From Actinomycetota bacterium (GTDB taxonomy: Bacteria > Actinomycetota > Thermoleophilia > Gaiellales > Gaiellaceae), in the NCBI GenBank assembly GCA_013696185.1, contig JACCZA010000384.1, positions 1-24,619 of the forward strand: a stretch of DNA of 24,619 nt, written 5' to 3'. Below the pieces are notes generated by a model. It saw nothing but the letters and a program-made list of their open reading frames with translations, made no database searches and was not told where the DNA came from. This document shows positions 7,459-15,466 of this stretch, piece after piece (position 1 is the first letter of the stretch; each line of letters begins with the position of its first letter). Position numbers and translations under genes: made by a program.

Positions 7459-8316
7459 GTGCTGCTGGGCGCCCACGTGTCGAGCTCCGGCGGTATCCAC
7501 ACGGCGATCGACCGCGTCGAGGCGATCGGCGGAGACTCGGTGCAGGTGTTCACGCAAAGCCCGCGGATGTGGCGTCCGACGAACCACGACCCGGCGACCT
7601 TCGAGCGGTTCCGCGAACGGCGGGAGGAGGCGGGCATCGGCGGCGTGCTCTGCCACGCGCTCTACCTCCTCAACCTCTCGAGCCCGAAGGAGGACTTCTA
7701 CGCGAAGTCCGTCGCCGCGCTTCTGAGCACCATGCAGGTGGCCGCCGCGATCGAGGCGGACGGCGTCGTCTTCCATGTCGGCTCGCACCTCGGTGCCGGC
7801 TTCGAGAGCAGCCTCGAGCGTGTCGTTCCGGCGCTCGAGCAGGTGCTCGAGCTGACGACCGAGCGGACCTGGCTGCTGATCGAGAACGCCGCAGGGGCCG
7901 GGGGCACGATCGGACGCTCGCTCGAGGAGCTGGCGGTCCTCGTCGAGCGGCTCGGACGCCATCCGCGGCTCGGCGTCTGTCTCGACTCGTGCCACCTCTA
8001 CGCCTCGGGGTACGACGTGTCCGACCGCGAGACGCTCGACGACCTGCTGAGCCGACTCGACGCCGACGTCGGACTGGATCGGCTGCGGGCGGTGCACGTG
8101 AACGACTCGAAGGCGCCGCTCGGCTCGAACCGCGACCGCCACGACAACATCGGGGAAGGTCTCCTCGGCGAGCAGCTCGGCGTCTTCCTCGGCCACCCGC
8201 GGCTGCAGGGGCTCCCGGCGGTGCTCGAGGTACCCGGCACGGACGGACACGGCCCGGACGCCGACCAGATTCGGAAGGCGAAGGAGCTGCGCGCCCGCTG
8301 GCTCGAGCGTGGCTGA
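7459..8316 (+). CDS. nfo: Deoxyribonuclease IV (endonuclease IV, AP endonuclease)
   Basis: It incises DNA 5' to abasic sites in base-excision repair, using a trinuclear zinc site in a TIM barrel. At 285 aa it has the usual family length. Conserved elements in order are GAHVSSSGG at the N-terminus, VFTQSPRMW near 30, VFHVGSHLG, LLIENAAG with a metal-binding Glu, CLDSCHLYASGYD, VHVNDSK, RHDNIGEG, and the closing LEVPGTDGHG. The start is GTG 7459, directly before LLGAHVSSSGG; the frame is open further upstream, but only as antisense to gltX. Transcription probably starts at or within a base or two of this GTG. Confidence 0.95.
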   Translation: MLLGAHVSSSGGIHTAIDRVEAIGGDSVQVFTQSPRMWRPTNHDPATFERFRERREEAGIGGVLCHALYLLNLSSPKEDFYAKSVAALLSTMQVAAAIEADGVVFHVGSHLGAGFESSLERVVPALEQVLELTTERTWLLIENAAGAGGTIGRSLEELAVLVERLGRHPRLGVCLDSCHLYASGYDVSDRETLDDLLSRLDADVGLDRLRAVHVNDSKAPLGSNRDRHDNIGEGLLGEQLGVFLGHPRLQGLPAVLEVPGTDGHGPDADQIRKAKELRARWLERG

Positions 8317-8385
8317 GACGACCGCCGCCGGTTGGGAGAGGGCGAGCGCACTTCCTCGACACTCTTGACACGCGCGGAGCGGCGT

Positions 8386-8411
8386 CTCGTGCTACCGGGG
8401 TCTGACCCCGT
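8386..8411 (+). repeat. REP-like palindromic repeat, copy 1
   Basis: This 26-nt element is built as CTCGTGCTAC followed by the palindrome CGGGGTC-T-GACCCCG and a T. It is identical to copy 3 (17961-17986, inverted) except for the central base (T here, C there). It lies in the convergent gap between nfo and the lysozyme gene, where the hairpin may also slow RNA polymerase. Confidence 0.75.
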
Positions 8412-8466
8412 TCGTCCTTCGCTGCGGATCGATCGCGACACTTCTGGCGCACTCTCGACGACGGCG

Positions 8467-8490
8467 CGTGCTACCGGGGTCTGACCCCCG
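8467..8490 (+). repeat. REP-like palindromic repeat, copy 2
   Basis: CGTGCTACCGGGGTCTGACC followed by CCCG shares 21 bases in a row with copy 1 (8388-8408), then has one extra C. It starts 79 bp downstream in the same orientation and ends 18 bases before the stop of the lysozyme gene. Short similar stretches (CACTCTTGAC versus CACTCTCGAC) precede both copies, suggesting a degenerate tandem unit. Confidence 0.75.
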
Positions 8491-8508
8491 AAAGTCGCCG
8501 GAGTGCTC

Positions 8509-9345
8509 CTACGTGGCGAGGTACGACGGGCGGCGGCCTGCCTCCCCGTCTGCCGCCGAGCTGCCGCGCTCCTCGGCGTGCGCGACGTCCGCCAGGGCAC
8601 CCCACACCTGCGGGCCGGCGATCCCGTCCACGACGAGGCCGTTCGCCCGCTGGAAGCGGCGAACGGCGAGGACGAGCCCCTCGTCGAAGCGTCCGTCGAC
8701 CCGGAGAACGGGCGCATCGTCCGGCGACTGGTGCCGAAACCACGCGGCCAGGCGCCGCTCGAGCTCGCGCACCTCCGGCCCCTCCATACCGCGGCGAAGC
8801 ACGGGCCGCGCGATTGCAGCACGGTCGCCGCCGCCGTCCGCCAGCCAGACGAGGACGGCCCCGAGGCGTCGCAGCACGTCGGCGCCGTAGTCGCGCCCGG
8901 TCGTGCGCGCGTCCGAGTCGCCCTCCTGCTCCAGCCCCGCCCACGCGCCCGAGACACCGGCGTTGTAGGCAGAGAGCGCAAATCCGAGCAGCCGCTCGTC
9001 ACGGACGAGGCCGAGCCGCTTGCCTTCCCGCAGGTTGCCCGTGAGGAGTTGCGCCGCGAAGCGAGCGCCCGCGAGCAGCGTCGGCACCCTCCCGCGCCCG
9101 AGCACCCCCTGTCGGCGCAGCCAGTCGACGTGAAACCTGTCGTCGATCTGGAAGACGCCGCGGCCGTGCCCGTGATCTCCGACGATGTTCCGGCAGCCGG
9201 TCTCACGCGAGGCGACCGCGAGGAGCACGCCCCGCGGCAGCCCGGCGACCGCCTCCGCCGACAGGCAGACATCGACCAGCCCAGCCGTCCGCGCACGCCG
9301 TAGGTCGCGCTCGATGCCTGCCCCGCTCCACGTGCCCCCTGCCAT
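8509..9345 (-). CDS. Goose-type lysozyme/transglycosylase-like protein with peptidoglycan-binding domain
   Basis: This 278-aa protein probably acts on cell-wall peptidoglycan. Residues about 35-165 resemble G-type lysozyme (GH23): the predicted catalytic Glu48 is in ASRETG, followed by D57 and GRGVFQID (62-68), then AYNAG (126-130) and TTGRDYGADV (148-156), the last very like goose lysozyme. Residues about 175-245 form a PG_binding_1 repeat domain ending in FQRANGLVVDGIAGPQVWGA. The ATG at 9345 is supported by a strong Shine-Dalgarno GGGGGAGG 4 bases upstream. Oddly there is no signal peptide or N-terminal membrane helix, which resembles a phage endolysin needing a holin or a non-classical export route. 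A prophage-derived origin is possible but no other phage gene is adjacent. Confidence 0.75.
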   Translation of the reverse strand: MAGGTWSGAGIERDLRRARTAGLVDVCLSAEAVAGLPRGVLLAVASRETGCRNIVGDHGHGRGVFQIDDRFHVDWLRRQGVLGRGRVPTLLAGARFAAQLLTGNLREGKRLGLVRDERLLGFALSAYNAGVSGAWAGLEQEGDSDARTTGRDYGADVLRRLGAVLVWLADGGGDRAAIARPVLRRGMEGPEVRELERRLAAWFRHQSPDDAPVLRVDGRFDEGLVLAVRRFQRANGLVVDGIAGPQVWGALADVAHAEERGSSAADGEAGRRPSYLAT

Positions 9346-9438
9346 GCGGCCTCCCCCAGCTCTCGCTCCCGGGATCCGGCCGCAGGCGGAATCCTCCGGG
9401 ACGATCCTCCCACGCCGGCAGGCCGGCGCGAGGGGGGT

Positions 9439-9861
9439 TCAGCCGTTCGGGGTGAGCTGGGCGAAGACGCGGAAGGTGGGACTGCCCACCGGCAGCTCCC
9501 AGAACTCGGGATTCACACAGCCGAGCTCGCCGCTGCGCGCCTCGTAGCAGCTCTCCACCTCGGTGCGGCACATCGGCAGCGGCTTGCGGCTCGATCTGAT
9601 CGCGCCGAAGCCCTCGCTCTTCGCCTCCGCCGTGCGCAGCAGGTGGAGATCGATCTCGACGGTGTACACCCGCTGCATGCAGCCGATGTAGGTGTGGCCG
9701 TGATCCTCGTAGGCATAGAGGAAGGGGCACGCACGGGCGACGCACGCGGAGGGGTACACGACCTTGTCGCAGTGCACCTCACAGCGGCGGCACTCGAGCT
9801 CGTCCTGCGGGCGCAGAGGCAGCTCGGAGAGCGCGTGCGGTGTCTCCCGCGTCGGTTGCAT
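9439..9861 (-). CDS. Uncharacterised nine-cysteine protein
   Basis: I do not recognise this 140-aa protein. It has nine cysteines (24, 27, 31, 40, 45, 61, 98, 105, 115), starting with C-x2-C-x3-C (CRRCEVHC), then C-x4-C and YIGCMQRVY, plus several His. This density suggests a metal site (zinc or iron-sulfur) or disulfides. There is no signal peptide, which favours a cytoplasmic metal-binding role. Segments such as ACPFLYAYEDHGHTYIGC look well ordered, and codon use matches the neighbours, so it should be a real gene. I chose ATG 9861 over an in-frame ATG at 9897 because a -10-like CACAAT lies exactly 6 bases before it and the extra N-terminus would be unremarkable. It is separated by 93 bp from the lysozyme gene. 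Confidence 0.7.
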   Translation of the reverse strand: MQPTRETPHALSELPLRPQDELECRRCEVHCDKVVYPSACVARACPFLYAYEDHGHTYIGCMQRVYTVEIDLHLLRTAEAKSEGFGAIRSSRKPLPMCRTEVESCYEARSGELGCVNPEFWELPVGSPTFRVFAQLTPNG

Positions 9862-9867
9862 CACTCG

Positions 9868-9897
9868 ATTGTGCGGGAGGCGATGCGGCGCTCGCAA
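9868..9897 (-). promoter_or_regulatory. Possible leaderless promoter of the nine-cysteine gene
   Basis: TTGCGA (9897-9892), an 18-bp spacer, CACAAT (9873-9868), then 6 bases to ATG 9861. Both hexamers match consensus at four of six positions. No Shine-Dalgarno is present. Confidence 0.4.
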
Positions 9898-9947
9898 GAC
9901 TTGACATTTGCCCGCTCGGGGAGTAGGCGCGCTCCCCTTCGCCGGGC

Positions 9948-10673
9948 TCAGCGCTCGCCGTTCAGCCTCCGCACCGCGCTCAGCACGTCCACGGGCGCGA
10001 AGGCCCGGAAGTCGGGCTCGGCCCCATCGGACTGCTCCTCGGCTCGAAACCAGAGCGCCTGCACGGTCGTCAGCCCCAGCTCTCCCGCCCCCTGGACGTC
10101 CTCGAGCAGCCGGTCGCCCACGAAAAGTGCCTGCTCGGGGCGCACTTCGAGCGCATCGAGCGCGCGCTGGAAGATGAGCGGATGTGGCTTGCGCTTGCCC
10201 ACCTCGGAGGAGAAGACGGCGACGTCGAGCCGCTCCCCGAGCCCCAGCTGCTCGAGATCCCGATGCAGCAACCAGGCGGGATCGAAGGCGTTCGAGACGA
10301 GGCCGAGCCGGAGACCGCGGTCCCGCAGCGCCTCCAGCAGCGCATGCGAGTGGGCACCGAGGCGTCGGGCGGGATCCCAGGCGGCGTGCTCCGCCTCGAG
10401 GAAGCGCTCGAGCTCCTCGTCGCTCACCTCCAGCTCGAAATCGCCGAGCAGCGTCCGCACGAGCCCCGGGTACTCCAGCTCGTCGACCGTCCCGGGCGCC
10501 CAGAAGAGCGGCTCGTAGTGCTCCCTGAAGTGCTCGGCGACGAGCGCCGACTCCGGCAGCCCGTCGCGACCGATCGCCTCGAGCCCCGCGCGGTGGCCCG
10601 CCTCGACGAGCTCCGGGTCGTAGACGAACTGCATCAGCGTGTCGCCCCAGTCGAAGAGCACCGCCTCGATCAC
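9948..10673 (-). CDS. HAD-superfamily hydrolase
   Basis: This 241-aa protein is probably a phosphatase of the haloacid dehalogenase superfamily with a helical cap (C1) between motifs I and II. Motif I is FDWGDT with nucleophile Asp8; motif II is LVSNAF with Ser127; motif III is Lys160 or Lys162 in GKRKPHP; motif IV is GDRLLED with Asp187 and Asp192. The usual acid/base Asp two residues after the nucleophile is Gly here, with an Asp one residue later, a variant seen in some HAD branches. The substrate cannot be told from sequence. GTG 10673 is chosen because the conserved IEAVLFDWGDT starts right after it and TAGGCT lies 7 bases upstream. It is divergent from caxA. Confidence 0.88.
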   Translation of the reverse strand: MIEAVLFDWGDTLMQFVYDPELVEAGHRAGLEAIGRDGLPESALVAEHFREHYEPLFWAPGTVDELEYPGLVRTLLGDFELEVSDEELERFLEAEHAAWDPARRLGAHSHALLEALRDRGLRLGLVSNAFDPAWLLHRDLEQLGLGERLDVAVFSSEVGKRKPHPLIFQRALDALEVRPEQALFVGDRLLEDVQGAGELGLTTVQALWFRAEEQSDGAEPDFRAFAPVDVLSAVRRLNGER

Positions 10674-10680
10674 GATCGCA

Positions 10681-10720
10681 AGCCTACGACCGGCGACGTC
10701 GCAGGCCGGACCCATAGGGT
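10681..10720. promoter_or_regulatory. Divergent -10 elements of the HAD gene and caxA
   Basis: On the minus strand TAGGCT (10686-10681) ends 7 bases before the HAD GTG. On the plus strand TAGGGT (10715-10720) ends 6 bases before the caxA ATG. Both imply transcripts starting at the start codon. Neither start has a Shine-Dalgarno, and no consensus -35 is evident. Confidence 0.5.
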
Positions 10721-10726
10721 GCGCGG

Positions 10727-11764
10727 ATGCTCCGCAGGATCCTCTGGACGTCACTTGCTCTCGCTCCGCTCGCGATCCTCGTCCACTACCTCCTCCACCC
10801 GGACCCGAACGTCGACTTCGTCCTCTCCGCGGGCGCCCTGATCCCGCTGGCCTGGTTGATCGGTGAGGCCACGGAGCACGCAGCCCGTCACACGGGACCG
10901 GGGATCGGCGGCTTCCTGAACGCGACCTTCGGCAACGCTCCCGAGCTGATCATCGCCCTCTTCGCGCTCGCCGACGGGCTGACGGAGGTCGTCCGCGGCT
11001 CGCTCTCGGGCAGCGTGGTCGGCAACCTCCTGCTCGTGCTCGGCTTCTCGCTGCTCTTCGGCGGGCGCGGTGAGATCGACCGGCAGTCGAGCTTCGTCTC
11101 GCTCGGGCTCGTCGGGGCGGCCGTCCTCTGCTTCCTGATCCCGTCGATCCCGGCTTTCGACGGCGACCCCGAGCGCAGCTCGATCGCCAGGCTCTCGATC
11201 CCGCCGTCGATCGCGCTGCTCCTGCTCTACGTCGCGGTCACCTACGTGTCGCTCCGCCGTCACCGCCTCATGCACGTCTCGAGCGAGGAGGCCGTGGCCG
11301 GCTGGTCGATGCGCCGCTCGCTCGGCGTGCTCGCGGCTGCGACCGTCGCGACCGCGTTGATCGCGGAGATCCTGGTCGGCTCGCTCGAGAGCTTCGCCGA
11401 GAGCGCGGGGCTGAGCGACTTCTTCATCGCGGCGGTGATCGTCGCGATCGTCGGCAACGCCGCCGAGCACGGCGGCGCGGTCGTGGTCGCCGCGCGCGGT
11501 CAGATCAGGCTGGCTGCGGAGATCGCGCTCTCGTCGAGCGCGCAGGTCGCCGTCTTCCTCGTGCCCGCGGTGGCGCTCCTCTCCTACCTGATCGACCCAC
11601 TCGCGCTCTCCTTCCGCCCCGTCGAGCTGGCGGCGATCGGCGGCTCGGCGGCGGTCACCGCCGCCCTGCTGGCACAGGGCAAGTCGAGCCGCGGCCGGGG
11701 AGCGGCGCTGATCGTCCTCTACGCTGCAGTCGCCGCAGCCTTCTTCGTCGCGGGCGATCGGTAG
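10727..11764 (+). CDS. Ca2+/H+ antiporter (CaxA/ChaA type)
   Basis: This 345-aa inner-membrane antiporter probably exports Ca2+ against protons. It shows the duplicated architecture of the CaCA superfamily: the first alpha repeat has [13 protein letters not shown] and [13 protein letters not shown] (Glu73), and the second has [10 protein letters not shown] (Glu247) followed by the [13 protein letters not shown] helix. About ten to eleven hydrophobic segments are visible, with an Arg-rich loop near residues 178-200. The pair of G-N-A-x-E motifs is specific to the CAX branch rather than Na+/Ca2+ exchangers. It is monocistronic or at most loosely linked to the ABC genes 78 bp downstream, which have their own promoter-like sequence. 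Confidence 0.92.
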   Translation: MLRRILWTSLALAPLAILVHYLLHPDPNVDFVLSAGALIPLAWLIGEATEHAARHTGPGIGGFLNATFGNAPELIIALFALADGLTEVVRGSLSGSVVGNLLLVLGFSLLFGGRGEIDRQSSFVSLGLVGAAVLCFLIPSIPAFDGDPERSSIARLSIPPSIALLLLYVAVTYVSLRRHRLMHVSSEEAVAGWSMRRSLGVLAAATVATALIAEILVGSLESFAESAGLSDFFIAAVIVAIVGNAAEHGGAVVVAARGQIRLAAEIALSSSAQVAVFLVPAVALLSYLIDPLALSFRPVELAAIGGSAAVTAALLAQGKSSRGRGAALIVLYAAVAAAFFVAGDR

Positions 11765-11770
11765 AGGTGT

Positions 11771-11811
11771 GGTTAACCGTATTGTCCCGTCCCTGAGCCG
11801 CCCTTTACGGT
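11771..11811 (+). promoter_or_regulatory. Probable promoter of the ABC transporter pair, with GGTTAACC palindrome
   Basis: TTGTCC (11782-11787), an 18-bp spacer and TACGGT (11806-11811) predict a start near 11818. The perfect 8-bp palindrome GGTTAACC (11771-11778) lies just upstream of the -35 and may be an operator. Unlike many neighbours, this gene then has a Shine-Dalgarno, GGAGG (11830-11834), 8 bases before ATG 11843. Confidence 0.5.
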
Positions 11812-11842
11812 GAACGCGCACCCCGCACCGGAGGACGCCAAG

Positions 11843-12613
11843 ATGAGCGAGACCCTGACCGCGAGCCAGCCCACCACCACGAGCTCGACCCCCGTCGTCT
11901 CTGCGCACGACCTCGCCCGCCGCTACGGCGAGGGCGAGACCGCTGTCGATGCGCTGCGCGGCGTCTCGCTCGACGTCGACGCCGGCAACCTGACGGCGAT
12001 CATGGGGCCGTCCGGGTCGGGCAAGTCGACCTTGATGCACATCCTGGCGGCGCTCGACAGGCCGACCTCGGGCTCCGTCGACATCGCGGGCACGCGCCTC
12101 GGCCAGCTGAGCGACACGGAGGTGACGAAGCTCCGCCGCAAGCACATCGGCTTCGTCTTCCAGTTCTTCAACCTGCTGCCCATGCTGAGCGCCGAGGAGA
12201 ACATCGTGCTGCCGCTCTCGATCGCGGGACGCAAGCCCGACCGCGAGTTCTTCGACGACCTGATCGAGCGCGTCGGCCTCGGCGAACGCCTGCGCCACCG
12301 GCCCTCCGAGCTCTCGGGCGGTCAGCAGCAGCGCGTCGCGGTCGCGCGCGCGCTCGTCAGCCGGCCGACCGTCGTCTTCGCGGACGAGCCGACGGGCAAC
12401 CTCGACTCGCGCACGGGGGGCGAGATCCTCGAGCTCCTGCGCGAGTCGGTGCAGCGCTACGGCCAGACGCTCGTGATGGTCACCCACGAGGCCCGCGCCG
12501 CCGCGATCGCCGACCGCGTGCTCTTCCTGGCAGACGGCCTGATCGTGCGCGACCTCGGCCGCTCGACGCAGAGCGAGGTGCTCGCCGCCATGGAGGAGCT
12601 GACCGCCCGATGA
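11843..12613 (+). CDS. ABC transporter ATP-binding protein (MacB/LolD type)
   Basis: This 256-aa ATPase powers the adjacent FtsX-like permease. Walker A is GPSGSGKS, the Q-loop region is VFQFFNLLP, the signature is [12 protein letters not shown], Walker B is [12 protein letters not shown], and the H-loop is MVTHE. The EPTGNLD form and the short C-terminus place it in the MacB/LolD/FtsE group. The N-terminus has a Ser/Thr-rich tail of about 25 residues before the domain. ATG 11843 is preferred over an in-frame GTG at 11810 because of the GGAGG at ideal spacing, and because the GTG overlaps the predicted -10. The stop overlaps the permease start as ATGA. Confidence 0.93.
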   Translation: MSETLTASQPTTTSSTPVVSAHDLARRYGEGETAVDALRGVSLDVDAGNLTAIMGPSGSGKSTLMHILAALDRPTSGSVDIAGTRLGQLSDTEVTKLRRKHIGFVFQFFNLLPMLSAEENIVLPLSIAGRKPDREFFDDLIERVGLGERLRHRPSELSGGQQQRVAVARALVSRPTVVFADEPTGNLDSRTGGEILELLRESVQRYGQTLVMVTHEARAAAIADRVLFLADGLIVRDLGRSTQSEVLAAMEELTAR

Positions 12614-15303
12614 TCGGCGTCGCGCTCAAGGGGCTCGCCGGTCGCAAGCTGCGCGCAGCGCTGACTGCGCTCGCCATCGTCCTCGGCGTCGCGATGGTGA
12701 GCGGCACCTTCGTCCTCACCGACACGATCGACAAGGCCTTCACCGCCATCTTCACCGAGTCCTACGCGGGCACGGACGCCGTCGTCTCCGGCCGCTCGGC
12801 CGACATCTCGTTCCAGGGCGAGCAGGCGCAAACCCCGGGCGTGCCGCAAGATCTGCTCGCGCGGGTGCGCAAGGCCCCGGGGGTCGAGGCGGCGTCGGGC
12901 TTCGTCGTCGACGAGACGGCTGCCAAGATCCTCGACCGCAAGGGCAAGGCGATCAACACGAACGGGGCACCCGCGCTCGGCTTCGGGCTCGACACGTCTC
13001 CGGGCGTCGCCCGCTTCAACCCGCTGAACCTGCTCGAGGGCCGCTGGCCGACGGGCAGGCACGAGGTCGTGATCGATGCCGGCACCGCCGACGACCAGGG
13101 CTACAAGGTCGGCGATCTCGTCGGCGTGGCGAGCCTGAAGCCGGTCGAGCGCTTCCGCGTCGTCGGGCTCGCGCGCTACGGCAGCGTCGAGTCGCTCGGC
13201 ACCGCGACCTTCGCCGTCTTCGACGTTCCGACGGCGCAGGAGCTGCTCGAGCGCGAGGGGCAGTTCGACGCGATCTCCGTGGCGGCGCGTGACGGAGTCA
13301 CCTCGCAGGAGCTGGTCGCCGACCTGACCGAGGCTCTGCCGAGCAGCGTGAAGGTGCAGAGCGGCAGCGAGCAGGCCTCGGATGACAGCGAGGAGGTGAG
13401 CGAGTTCACGAGCTTCATTCGCTACTTCCTGCTGGCGTTCGGCGGGATCGCGCTCTTCGTCGGCGCCTTCGTGATCTTCAACACGCTCTCGATCACCGTC
13501 GCGCAGCGCACGCGCGAGTTCGCCACCCTGCGCATGATCGGCGCCTCCCGGCGGCAGGTGCTCGGCGCCGTGATCCTGGAGGCGCTCGTGATCGGCGTGC
13601 TCGCATCGGTGATCGGCCTCTTCCTCGGCTTCGGGCTGGCTCGGGGCCTCAACGCCCTCTTCGACGCGCTCGGCCTCGGCCTGCCGACGACGGCGATGGT
13701 CTACGCCACCCGGACGTTCGTCGCCTCGCTACTCGTCGGCGTGGTCGTCACGCTCGTCGCCGGCCTCGCTCCCGCGATCCGCGCGACCCGCGTCCCGCCG
13801 ATCGCGGCAGTCCGCGAGGGCGCGACGCTGCCCCGGTCGCGGTTCGCGGCCTTCCAGCCCTACGTGGCGGGCGCGATCGTCGCCGGAGCGCTCGCGCTCC
13901 TCCTCTACGCGATGTTCGACGACGACCTCGGGACCGCCCAACGGCTGCTCTCGATCGCGGGCGGGACGATCGGGCTCTTCCTCGGCGTCGGCATGCTCTC
14001 GTCGCGGCTCATTCGCCCCCTCGCCCAGGCGACCGGACCGCTCGCGCAGGGCGTCCTGCTCGTGCTCGGCGTGCTCTTCGTGCCCGTGACCGCCCTGCTC
14101 TGGGTCGTCCGCAAGGGGCTGCGCCGTGTCGGGCTCTCCTCGGAGACGGGCTTCCCGTCGCTCCGCCCCGAGCGCTCGATCCGCCGCCTGGCCAGGGAGA
14201 ACTCGCGCCGCAACACGGGCCGGACGGCGGCGACGGCGGCAGCGCTCATGATCGGGCTCGCGCTCGTGACCTTCATCGCGACGCTGTCCAACGGCATGAA
14301 GGCCTCGAACCGCGGCGCGATCGAGGACCAGGTGGCGGCAGACTTCGTGCTCACGTCGCAGGACGGGTTCACCCCGTTCGTCGCCGCGGCGGGCGAGGCG
14401 GCCGCGCGCACCCCGGGCGCCGAGCTGACCACCGACGTCCGCGCCGATCTCGCCAAGCTCGGCGACACGGACGGTTACCTGACCGGCATCGACCCGGGCA
14501 CGATCACCCGTGCCTACAACTTCGACTGGAAGGACGGCTCCGACGCCGTCCTGCGCGATCTCGGGCGAAACGGCGCCGTGGTCGACAAGGGCTTCGCCGA
14601 GGACGAGGAGCTCGCGATCGGTGAGCGCTTCCCTTTGCTGACCCCCTCCGGCAAGCGCCTGCAGCTCGTGGTCAAGGGCATCTACGAGGCGCCGCCGTTC
14701 TACCCGCTCCTCGGCAGCGTGAGCATCCAGAAGTCGACGTTCGACACCCTCTACGAGCGGCCGCGCAACCAGTTCACGTTCGTCAACGTCCCGGGCGACC
14801 CCGGAGCCTCGACGCAGGCGGCGCTCGAGCGCGCCGTCGCCGCCTTCCCGGATGCGAAGGTGCAGACGCGGGAGGACTGGATCACGCAGCAGGACGAGGA
14901 CTTCAACCAGTTCCTGATCATGCTGTATGTGCTCCTCGCCCTCTCGGTGATCGTGAGCCTGTTCGGCATGGTGAACACCCTCGTCCTGAGCGTGTTCGAG
15001 CGGACGCGCGAGCTCGGCATGCTGCGCGCGGTCGGCATGGAGCGGATCCAGGTGAGGAAGATGATCCGCCAGGAGAGCGTGATCACCGCGCTGATCGGTG
15101 CCGCCCTCGGGCTGCCGCTCGGGATCTTCCTCGCCGCCATGGTGACGCGCGCGCTCTCGCAGTTCGACGTCCGCTTCTCGCTCCCGATCGGGCTCCTGAT
15201 CGTCTTCACGGTGGTCGCGATCGTCGCGGGGGTGCTCGCCGCGATCCTGCCTGCGCGGCGAGCGGCACGACTCAACGTGCTGAACGCGCTGCAGTACGAG
15301 TAG
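12610..15303 (+). CDS. FtsX-family ABC transporter permease (two-module)
   Basis: This 897-aa membrane protein pairs with the preceding ATPase. An N-terminal helix (about 15-38) is followed by an extracytoplasmic MacB-like domain (about 45-260). The first FtsX module (about 265-400) contains FNTLSITVAQRTREFATLRM. Extra helices follow at about 415-500. A second N-terminal-type helix (about 540-565), a second outer domain, and a second FtsX module near the C-terminus (MVNTLVLSVFERTRELGMLR) complete it. The (T/R)RE-x(3)-LRM/LR-A-(V/I)-G motif after each helix is characteristic of FtsX/LolC/LolE coupling regions. This duplicated layout is common in actinobacteria; substrates may be lipoproteins, lipids or antimicrobial peptides, and the sequence does not decide. 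It ends in the C-terminal LNVLNALQYE often seen in this family. Confidence 0.92.
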   Translation: MIGVALKGLAGRKLRAALTALAIVLGVAMVSGTFVLTDTIDKAFTAIFTESYAGTDAVVSGRSADISFQGEQAQTPGVPQDLLARVRKAPGVEAASGFVVDETAAKILDRKGKAINTNGAPALGFGLDTSPGVARFNPLNLLEGRWPTGRHEVVIDAGTADDQGYKVGDLVGVASLKPVERFRVVGLARYGSVESLGTATFAVFDVPTAQELLEREGQFDAISVAARDGVTSQELVADLTEALPSSVKVQSGSEQASDDSEEVSEFTSFIRYFLLAFGGIALFVGAFVIFNTLSITVAQRTREFATLRMIGASRRQVLGAVILEALVIGVLASVIGLFLGFGLARGLNALFDALGLGLPTTAMVYATRTFVASLLVGVVVTLVAGLAPAIRATRVPPIAAVREGATLPRSRFAAFQPYVAGAIVAGALALLLYAMFDDDLGTAQRLLSIAGGTIGLFLGVGMLSSRLIRPLAQATGPLAQGVLLVLGVLFVPVTALLWVVRKGLRRVGLSSETGFPSLRPERSIRRLARENSRRNTGRTAATAAALMIGLALVTFIATLSNGMKASNRGAIEDQVAADFVLTSQDGFTPFVAAAGEAAARTPGAELTTDVRADLAKLGDTDGYLTGIDPGTITRAYNFDWKDGSDAVLRDLGRNGAVVDKGFAEDEELAIGERFPLLTPSGKRLQLVVKGIYEAPPFYPLLGSVSIQKSTFDTLYERPRNQFTFVNVPGDPGASTQAALERAVAAFPDAKVQTREDWITQQDEDFNQFLIMLYVLLALSVIVSLFGMVNTLVLSVFERTRELGMLRAVGMERIQVRKMIRQESVITALIGAALGLPLGIFLAAMVTRALSQFDVRFSLPIGLLIVFTVVAIVAGVLAAILPARRAARLNVLNALQYE

Positions 15304-15466
15304 CCGAGGAGTACGCCGCCGAGTGCAGGGTGGGCGCACGGGGCGCGAGCACCGTGATTGACGCGGCCGGGTAACGGGAGGAATGCCCCCACCCCTACGT
15401 TCAGCGTACCGTCCGAACGCGTGAACGGGTGTGACGCGCGCGGGTCGAGATCGTGCCGGTCTCTCC

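Noticed and set aside
4651..8250. One open minus-strand frame of 1199 codons covering the peptidase, gltX and part of nfo
   Set aside because: Only the part from 6159 down has protein-like sequence; the rest is Arg/Ala/Gly-rich and runs out of frame through gltX and antisense to nfo. It is a by-product of high GC.
8365..8393. TTGACA between nfo and the REP-like repeat as a promoter
   Set aside because: There is no plausible -10 at 16-19 bp, and downstream is the convergent lysozyme gene.
9901..9929. Plus-strand promoter TTGACA with TAGGCG downstream
   Set aside because: It would transcribe antisense to the HAD gene with no gene downstream, and the -10 match is poor.
10751..12487. Long minus-strand frame opposite caxA and the ABC ATPase
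   Set aside because: It is charged, low-complexity and motif-free; the plus strand carries textbook CaxA and ABC motifs.
15304..15466. Bidirectional terminator between the permease and serine hydrolase genes
   Set aside because: GGGTGGG near 15328 and CCCACCC near 15388 could pair, but they are about 50 bases apart with no T-run; support is too weak.
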